From Bradysia coprophila (lineage: Eukaryota > Arthropoda > Insecta > Diptera > Sciaridae): a DNA stretch of 64,000 bases. Every line of letters begins with the position of its first letter. Within the stretch, counting starts at the first letter, position 1. The translations under genes were made by a program, and so were the position numbers. The notes under the pieces are model-generated. The model made no database searches. It had not been told where the DNA came from and was given only the letters and a program-made list of their open reading frames with translations. Location: positions 1,736,001-1,800,000 of the forward strand of contig NW_023503374.1 in NCBI RefSeq assembly GCF_014529535.1, in the 5' to 3' direction. Positions 22,175-33,473 of the stretch are shown piece by piece.

Positions 22175-25088
22175 ATCTTCGTGTTCGTGGTATTGGCAGT
22201 GCTTTTAGTAGAAAATATTCTACTTCACTCATAGTAACTAACATTTACCGTCATTGTCAATAATAACGTATTAAAAGAACCATCTAGAAGGTTTCAATCA
22301 CTCCATCGATAGCACTGCCATTTCCTGAATTATATCAATTTCATATGACCGTAATGAAAAAGTTTAGGACTTCATTGAATTGTTGAACTAAGAAAACTCG
22401 TAAATAACTCGGTTACCATGTTATACACACGATATTTATGTTACTACCTTAATTGTTCAATAATAACTCAAAATCCATACCGAAAGAGTCACGTGTAACA
22501 TTCGAATCAAACCATTCGTGGGTTGCAGACTTTTTGAATTAAACTTTTCTTGAAGTAAAGGAAAAACTGATAGCCATGTTTGAAAGTGAAACGACATTGA
22601 CCATCAAATATCTTCCTGATTAGCAATACATTCAACTCTGTAATAGCTGGGAATTTATGAGAAATTTATTCAAACATTAAGAATGCACTCAAGTTGAAAA
22701 TCAGGGGGGTGGAAGTGTAAAATGCAAAACCCATGGGTTTTTTAGTTAACTTTTTTGCGACTAGACATCACCAGGACATTGTCGTCTTATGTTTACATAA
22801 TGAACTTAATTGAAAAGATGCTCGTTTCGGCGAGAAAATAAAAAAAAAAGAATTTCGCCGGCACACCGCAAAAAGATTTACATTGCCTCATGTAATCTGC
22901 TCATCAAAATGAGAGTTGAAATCTTCGTGTATGGTGAAAACTTAAATAAAATTATGAAAACAAAGCTTTTAGTTGTTCTATGACACTCTAAGTGATGTTT
23001 CATAAAATCAAACTCGAGAGACAATCAATAATTTCTTAAATTGTACATCACAATACGTATCATAAAAATTGAATTGATTCATTGCTGATGCAAGAACTTC
23101 AATCATTTTGCACTTTTACCACAAATTTCGTTTTTGTTTCAAGCTTCGTTGTATTTTATGACCAATTTGACTTAAATCAAATCATCATTGTCTGGAACAA
23201 TAGTTTACGATGAGTTTAGGGTTTAAATGGTTGTTCTCTTTGATGAATAGTGTGTTCAATTCTCTCGAAAGAAAAGAGGAAATTCCAACAAGAGTGAAGT
23301 GACGGCTGCAATGTGCGAGGTATGATATACCGTTTTTATCCACGAAACGAAAACATCAATTTCACCATACCATTTTCGGAAACATAAGCAAAGTGACAAT
23401 TCAGGTGAGAAAAGTTATATTTTCTCCACCCGTGAGAGAAAGTGCGGTTTATTTCTTTTTGTACACAAAACGTCCGTTTTGTACACAAAAAGTCTATTCT
23501 GTACACAAAAATATCATTGTATATACAGAAACCATGATTGTATACACAGAAACCATGATTTTGTACACAAAACGATCATTTTGTACACAAAAACTAGGTC
23601 CCACCTTTTGGACGGGTCAGGTCCCTTGACTGACACTTTTCTAAATGTATTTTTGACGTATTCAAAAAAATTGTCACATTTAATACATATTAATGACTCC
23701 ACGCAAATGACAGTCAAATTTGACAAAAAATGTTTTCTTGGAAACCATCGAGCGTAAGGTGGAATTAATTTTGACCACTTTTTGAGCTCTCAATTTTCTT
23801 ATAAATTTTCAATTTTCAAGATTTTCAATCAAGCTTAAATCATTATTAAAATATGACTCGTGTAGATTACGGCCCTCGCTTCCTGGCCGTAAACTTCCCA
23901 CTCGTATGAACTGTCTATTATTCTGTTTAATTGCCGGTACATCAGAGTAGATGTGAAGTTTGTTTTGTGAATGTGGATCGAGGACTTTTTCACAAAATAA
24001 AAAAAGTGCGATAGATAAGAGAAGATCTTAAACTTTTGCGTAAAAATAGAAAGTCTCCGGTACTTAATATACCTTCACATGGTGACATGGTAATAAATGA
24101 ACTTTATTAGTTTTTGGTTCATCGTTAAAAATAACATAGTTTACCAATATTTTCGGTAAATTGGTATCAATTTCGACTCTGTAATGGTAAAGGGATTAAA
24201 AACATTTGTAAAAGGAGAAATTTATGCTAGACCGAGAAAAAATAATCACTCGATTTCCCATTCGCAAAACCTTCAATCGTGAATAAAATGTCAAGACTCG
24301 TGTGAATTATGGCCCTCGCTTCACTCTGGCCGCAAACTTCCCACTCATTAGTTGAGATAATTCATCTTATGATGCCTGCAAAAAATCAACTTTTTTATTA
24401 AGATTTCTTACACTTTTTAATCAAAGTGTGCTAATTTGATAACAGGCATTTTGCTGACGTAAGATGTGGTTGTAAAGGGAGTAAAAAACTACCTACTTGA
24501 TAAATGACAAAAAACTTGATAGTCAACTATCAAATTTGTTAGTCTGCTATCAAGTTGTTAGTAGTTCACTAGCAAGAGATGTTTACACATTTAAAAAAAG
24601 AATCATCCAAATAAATTGCCTTCAACGATTTTTTGTTACCCACATTTAACGTTTTTCATAGCATTTCATACATTTTCATGTGTCGGGGCCGAAAATGATG
24701 GAGTTTCGAGATTTTTCTCGGGTTTTCGACCCCTTACATGAAAATTTTTTTGAGTATCTGTTTTGGAAGTTTGATTTTAAACAGATACACAAATAACTAT
24801 TTCAATCACAGTAAACCTTTTTGTTACCCACATTTTTCGGTATTTTCTGGTGTAAGACCCTGACTTTCAAGGGAACGATCATTTTGTACACAGTATGTCC
24901 GTTTTGTACACAAAGAAGTATCTTTTGTACACAAATTTAATAATTTTGATCGAAAGAAGAATATATTTATTCACCGACATTATTACAATGTTAGCCTGTA
25001 GGACTGAAAATGACAACAACCTTGAATTGAAATATCCAATTTTTTCCCTCTAGGTTAACAACTATTACTTCGTCAGTTGTGCCGAACT
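22175..25088. other. Intergenic repeats, no gene
   Basis: No coding sequence. Contains a TTTTGTACACAAAA array at 23456-23595 with a related cluster at 24880-24945. Two copies of a GACTCGTGT-starting motif with GGCCCTCGCTTC (23860 and 24294). A diffuse inverted region with CTTGATAGTCAACTATCAA near 24510. A hairpin with GGGGCCGAAAATGATGG near 24685. Confidence 0.5.
23456..23595. repeat. TTTTGTACACAAAA palindrome array
   Basis: About seven units, spaced 18-22 bp, of the palindrome TTTTGTACACAAAA or close variants (GTATACACAGAA, GTATATACAG). Shorter clusters of the same palindrome recur at 24890-24935 and, decayed, at 28975-29090. Confidence 0.8.
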
Positions 25089-25220
25089 CACTTCAAGCAT
25101 GAGTGATCATAGTGGTCAGCTGCAGAAAGGACTCTATTTTACAGGAAAATGTTTTTACATTTGTATGATACACTGTCCAGTTTCAGTACTCTATTTAGAG
25201 TACCACTCATGCTTGAAGTG
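25089..25220. mobile_element. Short TIR element (MITE)
   Basis: Inverted ends CACTTCAAGCATGAGTG, about 132 bp apart. No clear target duplication and no coding content. Confidence 0.6.
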
Positions 25221-25401
25221 CGTTGGTCGAAGCCGTTGAAGTAGAACCTTACAAAGATTTGACTTTTCAATGTTAGAACATATTGTGAATGAATTTTCGT
25301 TCACATTTGCATCTCTTGGTCTTGTAATTATCTCAATAATTACCTAGGCTCCCACAGCACAGCCCATCCCTTCAATTAAGTTATTTCAATTAACACGTCA
25401 C

Positions 25402-26763
25402 CAGTGGCGGATTAACGTTTCTAGCGCCCCTGGCAAATAAAAATCTAGCGCCAATTTTGTTTTGTTTTCGGGTGCTGTTTATAAAATTCCTGTTTTGTTA
25501 GACATTTTTGTCGCATGAGTGAGAGGAGGTAGTACGGACAAGCGTTACTGAATCTTCACTGATGATAACAAGAAAAAAGAAAAGTCCATCATAAATACCG
25601 ATTTATTTTTGTCTCAGAATTAATCAGAATTGTTGTCGAAACCGTGGTTCGAATTATCTTAGTAAAATATGTTTGAAGCAAGTCGGAAAATCAACATTGT
25701 GTAAACAACAAAAAAGAGACTTATTTAGTTACTATTAATCAATCTTAAATTTAAAAAAAAAATGAGTTTCAAGCTTCTCAAAAGTATTAATTTTTCAACT
25801 TGCTTCAAAAACTCTAATTTTACCAAATTTCGGGTCACTGTAAAGATTATATAAGTTAAATTTTTTTCCTGATTCACAAGACAATTTAAGGTCAAATGTT
25901 TTTTACAGCTCACTATGAATTTCACAATGATCATGCAAAACGAAATTCAGAAAGCTTTGCGAGTTTCGTAAACCGTTGACACAAATTTTTAAACTTTTTT
26001 CATACCTTTATCGGACTCGTAATAGTTTAAAGTATTTTTTAAATTTCGAGCGCGGAAAAAAAATCGAAATTCGCTTTTTGGTGACCTTCAATACAAAATC
26101 TACTTTCAAAAACTCGTAAATTTCCACCTGAATTTGCAGGACAAGCTTAGCTTATATTACCTCAAAATAAAAATCTGATGGGTGGTAATAACACTCCTAA
26201 TAAAGTGTTGTTACAAAATATTAGGGTATGTGTTCATGATAAAAAAATCGAGGCTTTTGTTGAAAATTTTTTGTATTTTTATGTTTTAGTCAAAACACCT
26301 TTGAAGTGAATTTTTTTGGGCTCAAGTTTTGCGCCAGGCTTTTTAGAACCCTACTTCGTCAATATTACTTCTACCGTAATTTGCATAAGAAACTTAGTGC
26401 GAAAAAGATGCAAGATTTTGCGAGAGAATTTCATATATTTTCTCTCTCAAAATCTTGCATCTCTTTCGCACTAAGTTTCTTATGCAAATTACGGCAGACT
26501 TGAGAGTATAGGAATACGAAATATACAACATAAAATTGAGACTTGGAAATATTTGTAAAAACTTAGGTGACATACTGGCGGTAAAAACTTTAAATGTCAT
26601 TGGAAGAATGGACAAAATATTAAAATATTGACAACGAAATCATTCTAGAGCGATCTAAATTTGGCGCGATATTTTCGATTTAGCACATAATTTTTTCCAG
26701 CGCCCCTATTTTTCCAGCGCCCAGGACAAAGTCCCGAATTGCCCATGGGATAATCCACCACTG
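25402..26763. mobile_element. Non-autonomous hAT element, 1362 bp
   Basis: Inverted ends CAGTGGCGGATTA and TAATCCACCACTG with a perfect 8-bp duplication CACGTCAC at 25394-25401 and 26764-26771. Subterminal repeats of the type CTAGCGCC/CAGCGCCC occur at both ends. No transposase ORF. A nested 125-bp near-perfect palindrome at about 26374-26497 (CGTAATTTGCATAAGAAACT with inverse) probably is a second insertion. CAG ends and 8-bp TSD place it in the hAT superfamily. Confidence 0.93.
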
Positions 26764-26771
26764 CACGTCAC

Positions 26772-28674
26772 ACAACCCATTTTACTCTTTTAATCCTATT
26801 TTATTCACTTCAATCGTTACCAACAGATATGTGGAATACCGAAACCGAAGAAAGAAAGTAAAAACTCTGTAAATTTTTCGCCTCTGCTCTCATGCACAAC
26901 GTGATGAATATCAAACAATACCAAATTGATACCTACCCGCTGCTACCTATATTTAGTTAGCAAAAAAGAAAAACCAATCCTTTGAAATGCGAAGAAAGTT
27001 CATCATTTTCGAACAACACAATCAAAGTTTTTCCAGAAATTCTTCGTTGGTGCTACCCAATTGTCATTAATGTAAATTGCTTCGTTAAACATTTTGCCGC
27101 CTTTACCGCTGAAATTTGGATATTCTAATTTAATAACAGTGTCGTTTCAACCTGATTTATTTGGAAAATTATTTTCCCAGAAACAACAAACGAATGCGCG
27201 GCTATGTGGGTGATAAAATATTTCTTTCGGAAGACAGGTGTTGAACGGTGTATTGTGAGTAAAACAGTTGAAATTCTTTAAGACGATTGTGTAATGTATA
27301 GCAATTCAATGCCGAAATGCTGGTTTGTTATATGAGAGTTAAAGTATTGGGTGATTAACACAGGAAAATTCATGAATTTAAAACGGCACACAGCAAATTC
27401 TGTAGAGATTCCGGTTACATGTTAACGTTTAAAAGTGTGCCAGCAATACGATTGTGTTTACGATTGTTCTAGTCAACTTTCCGTTGCTTGAAATAATTAT
27501 TCTTGACAATAATTTGTTATGCAGTAGTGGGTCTAACAAGTCTATTATTTAACTGTTCGACCTTCGCATTTCTTTCCGTCTACTAAAATTCGTTGGAAAT
27601 GTCCGTGCCATCCATCGTGACATCGTAATACAATTCATCGGACATGTCTTTATGTTTGCAAACATAAATTGCATTGTGCTCTGCAGATTTTCTGACATAA
27701 AACCCTGACATTGAGTCAAGAAAATAAGGCAGTTGCAGAAAGTGATTTTTTCACGTATGTTGTTATTACATTGTACTTATAGGGTGGCAAAAGTTTGTTT
27801 ATTTCGGTCGTAACTAATGCCTAAAAGCTTAAAAAGGGGTGAACATTAGAATTAGGGTTTAGTCATAATGCAGCATCCAGAGGTCCATTTCTGTGTGCAA
27901 TAAGAGAAAAATAGGACAGCTCCATGAAATTTGTCTGTTGTAAAATGAAACTGTTTTTCAGTTGATCCACACAATAAGAACTGTTTGAATATCTAAATAC
28001 ATGAAGGTAAGATGTCCAGTTATAGCAAATTATAAGAAAAATGAATTTGATTTAACTTCGTTTCCAACAGTCGGATGGATATTAGTTAATCCGAGGCCGA
28101 AACAGCTCTCTCTTTGCTCGATAGTTTTACTATCAAAATGATCTCTACAATAGGAAAGTGAAGCTGTTAAGAATTATTGAAGAATTGCAATAAGCCTATG
28201 TTAGAGTACCGGTACACCCTCCCTGGATTGATCAATATATCCAGGCTAAAGAACAATTTTGTAATTTTGGATAATTATGCGTCGAATTTATTGATTTGTT
28301 TATGGGAATGGAAGGTGCTATTGGAATTCACGAGAAAATGGCTCCCGGTCTTGATAAGGTGCGTGTGAATGACAAATTGCAGTTTTTTATATACCCTTGA
28401 TAGTTTTACTGTCAAAATGATCTCTACAATAAGCAAGTTGGGAAAGGGAAGAGCAATAGCTCTGTTGCTAATAATAAAATGCGCTCAGTTAGTAACAGAA
28501 ACTGTTTTTTTTTTGTTTTATTGTCTTGTTTTACTTAGCGTAAATTTGTTACTTCGCTGCAGGATTTTGTCGTTATTAGATGATGTTGTGGATGTCGTAA
28601 CTGAGAAATCTGTATGTGTGGACGGCCCGTTGCCAGACCGCAACGTATAAAAACTCGTTTATTTATTCTGAACC
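26772..28674. other. Intergenic, with retrotransposon 3'-end scraps
   Basis: No gene. At 28118-28160 and 28397-28440 are two copies of GATAGTTTTACTATCAAAAT-type hairpin sequence. The second is followed at 28440-28470 by GGGAAAGGGAAGAGCAA..TAGCTCTGTT, which is also the 3' end of the non-LTR element at 33474 and 35248. Confidence 0.5.
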
Positions 28675-28740
28675 CGTGGCTTTGGCGCTAGAGCTCTCGA
28701 CTCATAATCGAGAGGTCCCTTGTTCACATCCACGGTTGGG
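28672..28740 (+). pseudogene. tRNA-like sequence with CAT anticodon loop
   Basis: The strong anticodon stem TCTCGA/TCGAGA closes the 7-base loop CTCATAA (anticodon CAT, methionine type). Box A is TGGCGCTAGAG-like, box B is degenerate (TTGTTCACATCC), and the ends CCGTGG/CCACGG can pair. The T arm and the D arm are defective, and the flanks are retrotransposon scraps. Either a decayed tRNA-Met or a tRNA-derived SINE head; unlikely to be functional. Confidence 0.5.
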
Positions 28741-28767
28741 CAAGATGATTTTTCCTTCATTCGCTTT

Positions 28768-28850
28768 CTATATAACACTTACTCGTAGATATTCTAATAG
28801 TCCGTTGCCAATTCGCAACGTTAAAAATATCGAATATGGAAAACGATAAA
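28768..28850 (-). pseudogene. C-terminal fragment of a non-LTR reverse transcriptase ORF
   Basis: Reads FLTLRIGNGLLEYL on the minus strand. This matches the TLRFSNGLFEH segment of the reverse transcriptase at 33437-34870. A third copy (TLRSGNG) is at about 28618-28655. Short remnant only. Confidence 0.5.
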
Positions 28851-30238
28851 TTAGAATTGACTTCTGTTCACAAAATATTAACAAACTGTGAAAAATTCGC
28901 AGTTTGTGCTCAAAATAGTTCACATCTGTACTCGAACTGTGTATCATTTGTTCACATGTTCTTATTGGTGTCTGTGCACATTTTGAGTTGTGTACACAGA
29001 ATGTGAACACTATGTACGCCTGACATTTTCCGTGTACAGAATGTGAACACTCTGTACACCTGAATTTCTTTTGTAAACAGAATGTGAATACCCCACCTAG
29101 CCAAAAAATGAAGATTCTGTCCACTAAAATTCCAGAGTGACAATGACGATTTTTTATTATTTCAGAAAAAAAAAACATCGACAGCTCCAGTGGGAATGAA
29201 GCTAAATCAATGAATTTTCATTTTTCTATTAATTCGCTATAATTGCACATGTCCTCTTTCCGTATTTAGATGTTCATTTATACGTCTTTGTACGGTCTTC
29301 ATACGCATGTGTGAAGCAGCCGCAACCGTACAAACAGATTTGATTGTTGTGTGGATCAGGTGAAAAACAGCTGAAGCAAATTCAAAGATAATCTTTTACT
29401 TCATTTGTTTAAACGTTCGTTCTGCTTCTGTATCAACCCCAATACCAAATCTTCACCAATTCCTCGGCCAATTCTCAAAAGTCAAGATTTTTATTGACTG
29501 ACACCCTAGTTATTTATGTTTTATACATAGAAAACTCCATCCAGTATAATAGAACTTCCTCCTTGCACAATAATAATGAACAATTTTACTTTATTGTCCT
29601 ACGACAATCTATTAATAATAGACAATAGCAAATACAATTTCCACCTAAAATTTCCTTATTAATTCTACATTAAAGTGTATATTGTAGGTAGAGAGATGTA
29701 ATTCTGTGTTAATCAGATTGCTTCAAGCGGCAAAATTAAACGGGACGACAATCTAACATTTTGTCCGTGTCTCAATTAAAATAGGAAAATTGTCATAGTA
29801 AAATTTTGCAAATAATCCTGTTCTTACTCGGGCGTCTTATTTTATTTTTTTTACTTCTCGTTGTTCGTGCTATTACACTTGTTACATTCCAAGCGGAGAG
29901 AATTTTGCTTTAAACACACAATTTTAAAACAAAACGAATAATAAAATGAAATGTTATGGGTTTGTGTTTATGTCCTATTGCCATATAACCAAAATAATGG
30001 TTTGCATAAAATTGTATGAATGATACCGACGACATCGAAAAGCGCACATAAATGTAAAAGGATATTTAAATGAATGATTATAAGGCTTGGAATGAATACG
30101 GAATGTGTGGAAATGCATAGCTTAATTTTGCCAACACACATCTTGCTCGAAGGATTTCATAAATTTTCTCTACGACATGAGAACACAGTGTTAATTCGAA
30201 AGATGAGCATCCTTGTTGTTACGTTTTTGTTCGATATA
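28851..30238. other. Intergenic, no gene
   Basis: A decayed tandem of about 50 bp at 28970-29100 carries GTGTACA..CAGAATGTGAACAC. The 136-codon minus ORF (28768-29178) is that repeat read through plus the retrotransposon scrap. Nothing else is seen in the rest. Confidence 0.45.
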
Positions 30239-30842
30239 ATAGTTATTTATCTACCAAGGTAGGTATGAAGGTATTTTTTCGCACTAGATGTCGATTGTCG
30301 ACCCGAGGCGAAGCCGAGGTCGACAAGACGTCGTGCGCGAAAAAATACCGGCATACCTACCGTGGTAGATACAACGTTTTTCGCAATTTCGGGCCATAAT
30401 CACCTTTCCAATGCAAAACATGTCCTACATTTTGTTCCAAAATTCTTGTGTATACAGAAATTCATTTGAACGATCAAGAAGGCTGCATTATGATACACAT
30501 TGCTATGTGATGTAAAGAGACGCGTTGAATGAAATCGAGTAGTCAATGCTTAGTATATACGCTTCAACAATACGTTCGGTATAATTGTGTGACTCTATAG
30601 CCGAATGGCTATAGTCGCTGCTTTGTGTTCAAAAACCTTTTGGTGTCGGGGGTTCGATTTCTGGTCAATGCAAGATTTTTATTTATAAAAATTTAGCCTT
30701 CGTTGAAGGTAATAGGTTCTTTAGCGTGCGAAAAAAAGTTAATATCGCACTGTGTCCAGAAATACAGTGAAATAAATACCTTCAAAACGACATTAAATGG
30801 ATGCATGGAAAGGTGATGATTATGGACCGGAATTGCGAAAAT
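30239..30842. mobile_element. Fuller copy of tRNA-linked repeat (cf. 5421)
   Basis: About 604 bp. It opens with a 110-nt hairpin (30252-30368) tipped by CGAGGCGAAGCCGAG. A tRNA-like module follows at about 30592-30670: box A TAGCCGAATGGCTATAG and box B GGGGTTCGATTTCTGG. Box A and B spacing is tRNA-like, so Pol III transcription is plausible. The copy at 5421-5848 lacks box A. Could be a SINE or a MITE that captured a tRNA. Confidence 0.7.
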
Positions 30843-31721
30843 AAAATTTAATATTCCCTTTAAGTAGGTACGTACTGCTGGTATGCAATGTCATCATTGC
30901 GTAAGAAATTCGATTGTTATGTAATGAACACCCATTAGTTTTACTCTTATTAAATGATATTGTGCTGAAGTCGCCACAGACCCATTCAATTCAACAGAAT
31001 TATGAATTAATGCAATAAACGTTCCAATGCCATGTGTGAATTCATTTATTTAAATTGGACTGTTAGTGGAACTCTTTTCTCGATGACAATGGTATCCTAG
31101 AATATTATTCCTACAAGTAACATCTTCTGGGTGTAGAGGTGTGCGCCGGTCAACTTTTGTTCGGCGGCGGCTGTAAACATTTTTCAGAGTATTGGCGGCG
31201 GCGTGAATCGACTGAAGTTTTTTTTTTCGGCGGCTCGCTTCGGCGGAATACAATTTTTAACCAGCGGCGGCGGTGCATTTCGGCGCAAAAATCGGCGCTA
31301 TATGACGAATTGTTGTTACTTTTCAAAAAAAAATTCCTTTACTCTAAATTAAAAATATTTCATTTGAAGACCAGTGCTGAATATTCAATTTATTGTTGTG
31401 ACAAAAAGCGGTCCAAGACATTCTCAACGAAACTAATATCTTAGGAACTCCGGTTTTGAATCATTTTTTCAAATAGCTGTTCCCTCAAAAGTTGGATTTT
31501 CAAACGGAAAAATAAGTAATTGACTTTTTATTAAACTTTTTGTAAAAAGACCACCAATTTTCACTAATTTCAAGTTTTCAAAATCCAAACCGTACATAAA
31601 GGGATTCTCTTCCAGATAAAAAGTTTATTTTAAATGCGACAAAAAAGACTTCTCACAATTATGGCGCAGCCGGTAAAAAATCGATCTTTTCTCAGAAATT
31701 AAAAACTACAGTAGATAAATA
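30843..31721. other. Intergenic with a CGG-rich patch
   Basis: At 31140-31290 the sequence is unusually rich in GGCGGC/CGGCGG motifs in an AT-rich setting. Both strands carry ORFs there with no family resemblance. The rest is plain. Confidence 0.4.
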
Positions 31722-32063
31722 TCATCGATCTTCTTCTTCCCTAATGTTCGCAAAATACAAGCAACGTTGAATCGCAATCGAAATTCTTTGCAGAAGGTAC
31801 TCTCTCGATTTTACCTCACCCGTTGCCTTTTTCATTAAAGAGCCCAATTTATCAATAAATTTCTTTGTTTCCGGACCCATGCAACCTAAAGTCTCGAAAG
31901 CAAGTGGGGTTAGCAAATAGTTTTGTTTCAAAGAAATGTAATGGTTATGCTTATGTCTCTCTGCTTTTTCAGCAATGGACCGTGCTTTCTTTGATGAATC
32001 ATTCGACAATTCGACAATATAAACGAGGAAATTATGAAAGGATGTCACACCAATTAGAAGCAA
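31722..32063 (-). pseudogene. Transposable-element ORF remnant
   Basis: A 113-codon minus ORF contains LTPLAFETLGCMGPETKKFI and, later, LLQRISIAIQRC. This resembles the C-terminal tail found after the reverse transcriptase in many repetitive insect and cnidarian ORFs (..ETLG.WG....FI.ELG....). Isolated, with no RT core next to it. Assignment by pattern only. Confidence 0.5.
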
Positions 32064-32780
32064 TTAATTTCCAGCACGAATTTAGCGTGAGAGACGACGA
32101 TTCAGCATACGAATTTTTCATTCAGACTATACAATCTCTGATTGAGCAGAACATTCCGACAAAAACGATCAAGAAATACTCGAACAGACCAAAGTGGTGG
32201 AATCAACATTTGCAACATTTGAAAAATCGTCGTAATAAACTGCACAAGCGGAAGGATGATGGGTTGACATCTAAGGATGAATATTTGGCAGCAGGAAGAT
32301 GCGGGAAAAGGCAATAAAAACGCATAAGATTCTATTCAGTACAATTAGGCCGTGTGTCACCGCACATTCTTTAAAAGAATTAAAAAATTCTCAAATAAGT
32401 TGACATTTTTAGTCCGAACATTTCTGACAACAAACTTGATGTAAGCCTACACGCCAAATTTTCCAATTTTCAACAGACTAATCCTCGCCGAGTTAATACT
32501 GCAAAATACGAATGCGACACACAATTTGTGACTTTGGACTTTGCCAAACAAAAACAAATTGACAATATAATAGCATTTCAGTTGATCGCTAACAAAAATC
32601 GAATACACACAACATTGTCCTACAAGTTCACCACACTAATTTTAACTGAAAGCCAGACTTCCACTTCCAAGGTCTTTAGGCAATATATACCTTGCGCTTT
32701 GCGTATTTGTGGGGAACATGCAAAAGTTCATCACAGTAGGCTATTGAACCCACTAAAATCTAATTTTAAATCGCTAGAAT
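32000..32780 (+). pseudogene. Non-LTR retrotransposon linker fragment (between EN and RT)
   Basis: Plus-strand frame with YEFFIQTIQSLIEQNIPTKT and PKWWNQHLQHLKNRRNKLHK, the typical spacer between endonuclease and reverse transcriptase of jockey/CR1-like elements. It is open to 32317, then continues with stops and frameshifts. The RT core itself is absent on this strand; a related RT lies inverted at 33437-34870. Confidence 0.6.
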
Positions 32781-32896
32781 AATTCCATAAATCTAAATGT
32801 GATACTAAGAAACCACGTGTTTCAGTAAGTCCTGGGAGCGATCCTGAAGACATGGACCTAATCTTTTTGGGCTGAACGGCGTACTTTCGTTCACTT

Positions 32897-33473
32897 TTCC
32901 AAGCCCTTTCAAGAAATATCACTAAATAACTAAAGAAATCCAACATTACATCTACATTACACATTACATTACACATTGCACATTACATTGTAATGTAATG
33001 TAATGTAGCGTTACAAACTGCATCTTTGATTTCTGAAGCCAATCGGCGAGATAAAATTTTTTGGTTTGCGAACTTTTAAAGTACTCACAAAAGTTCACCA
33101 AAGTGCGCTGCTGAACCCAGAAAAAGTTAAGCCCGACTGTCTAGATTCGCTCCCTGAACCTTGCAATATTACGTAATATTACGTAATATTGCAAGGTTCA
33201 GTGAGCGAATCTAGCTACTAATACCCAACTTTTTCTGGGTTTAGCAGCGCACTTTGGTGAACTTTTGTGAGTATTTTAAAAGTTCGGAAACCAAAAAATT
33301 TTATCTCGCCGATTGGCTTCAGAAATCAAAGATGCATTTTGTAACGCTACATTACATTACATTACATTACAATGTAATGTAATGTAATGTGCAATGTGTA
33401 ATGTAATGTGTAATGTAGATGTAATGTTGGATTTCTTTAGTTATTTAGTGATATTTCTTGAAAGGGCTTGGAA
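32897..33473. repeat. 575-bp palindrome
   Basis: Left arm starts TTCCAAGCCCTTTCAAGAAA and the right arm ends with its inverse. The arms stay matched to the centre near 33183, where TATTACGTAATATTACGTAATA leaves almost no loop. Part of each arm is an ACATTACATT-type simple repeat. It separates a plus-strand and a minus-strand piece of non-LTR retrotransposon. Confidence 0.9.

Noticed and set aside
28672..28740. Functional tRNA-Met(CAT)
   Set aside because: The anticodon arm is good, but the T arm and box B are degenerate and the D arm is irregular. Called a tRNA-like pseudogene instead.
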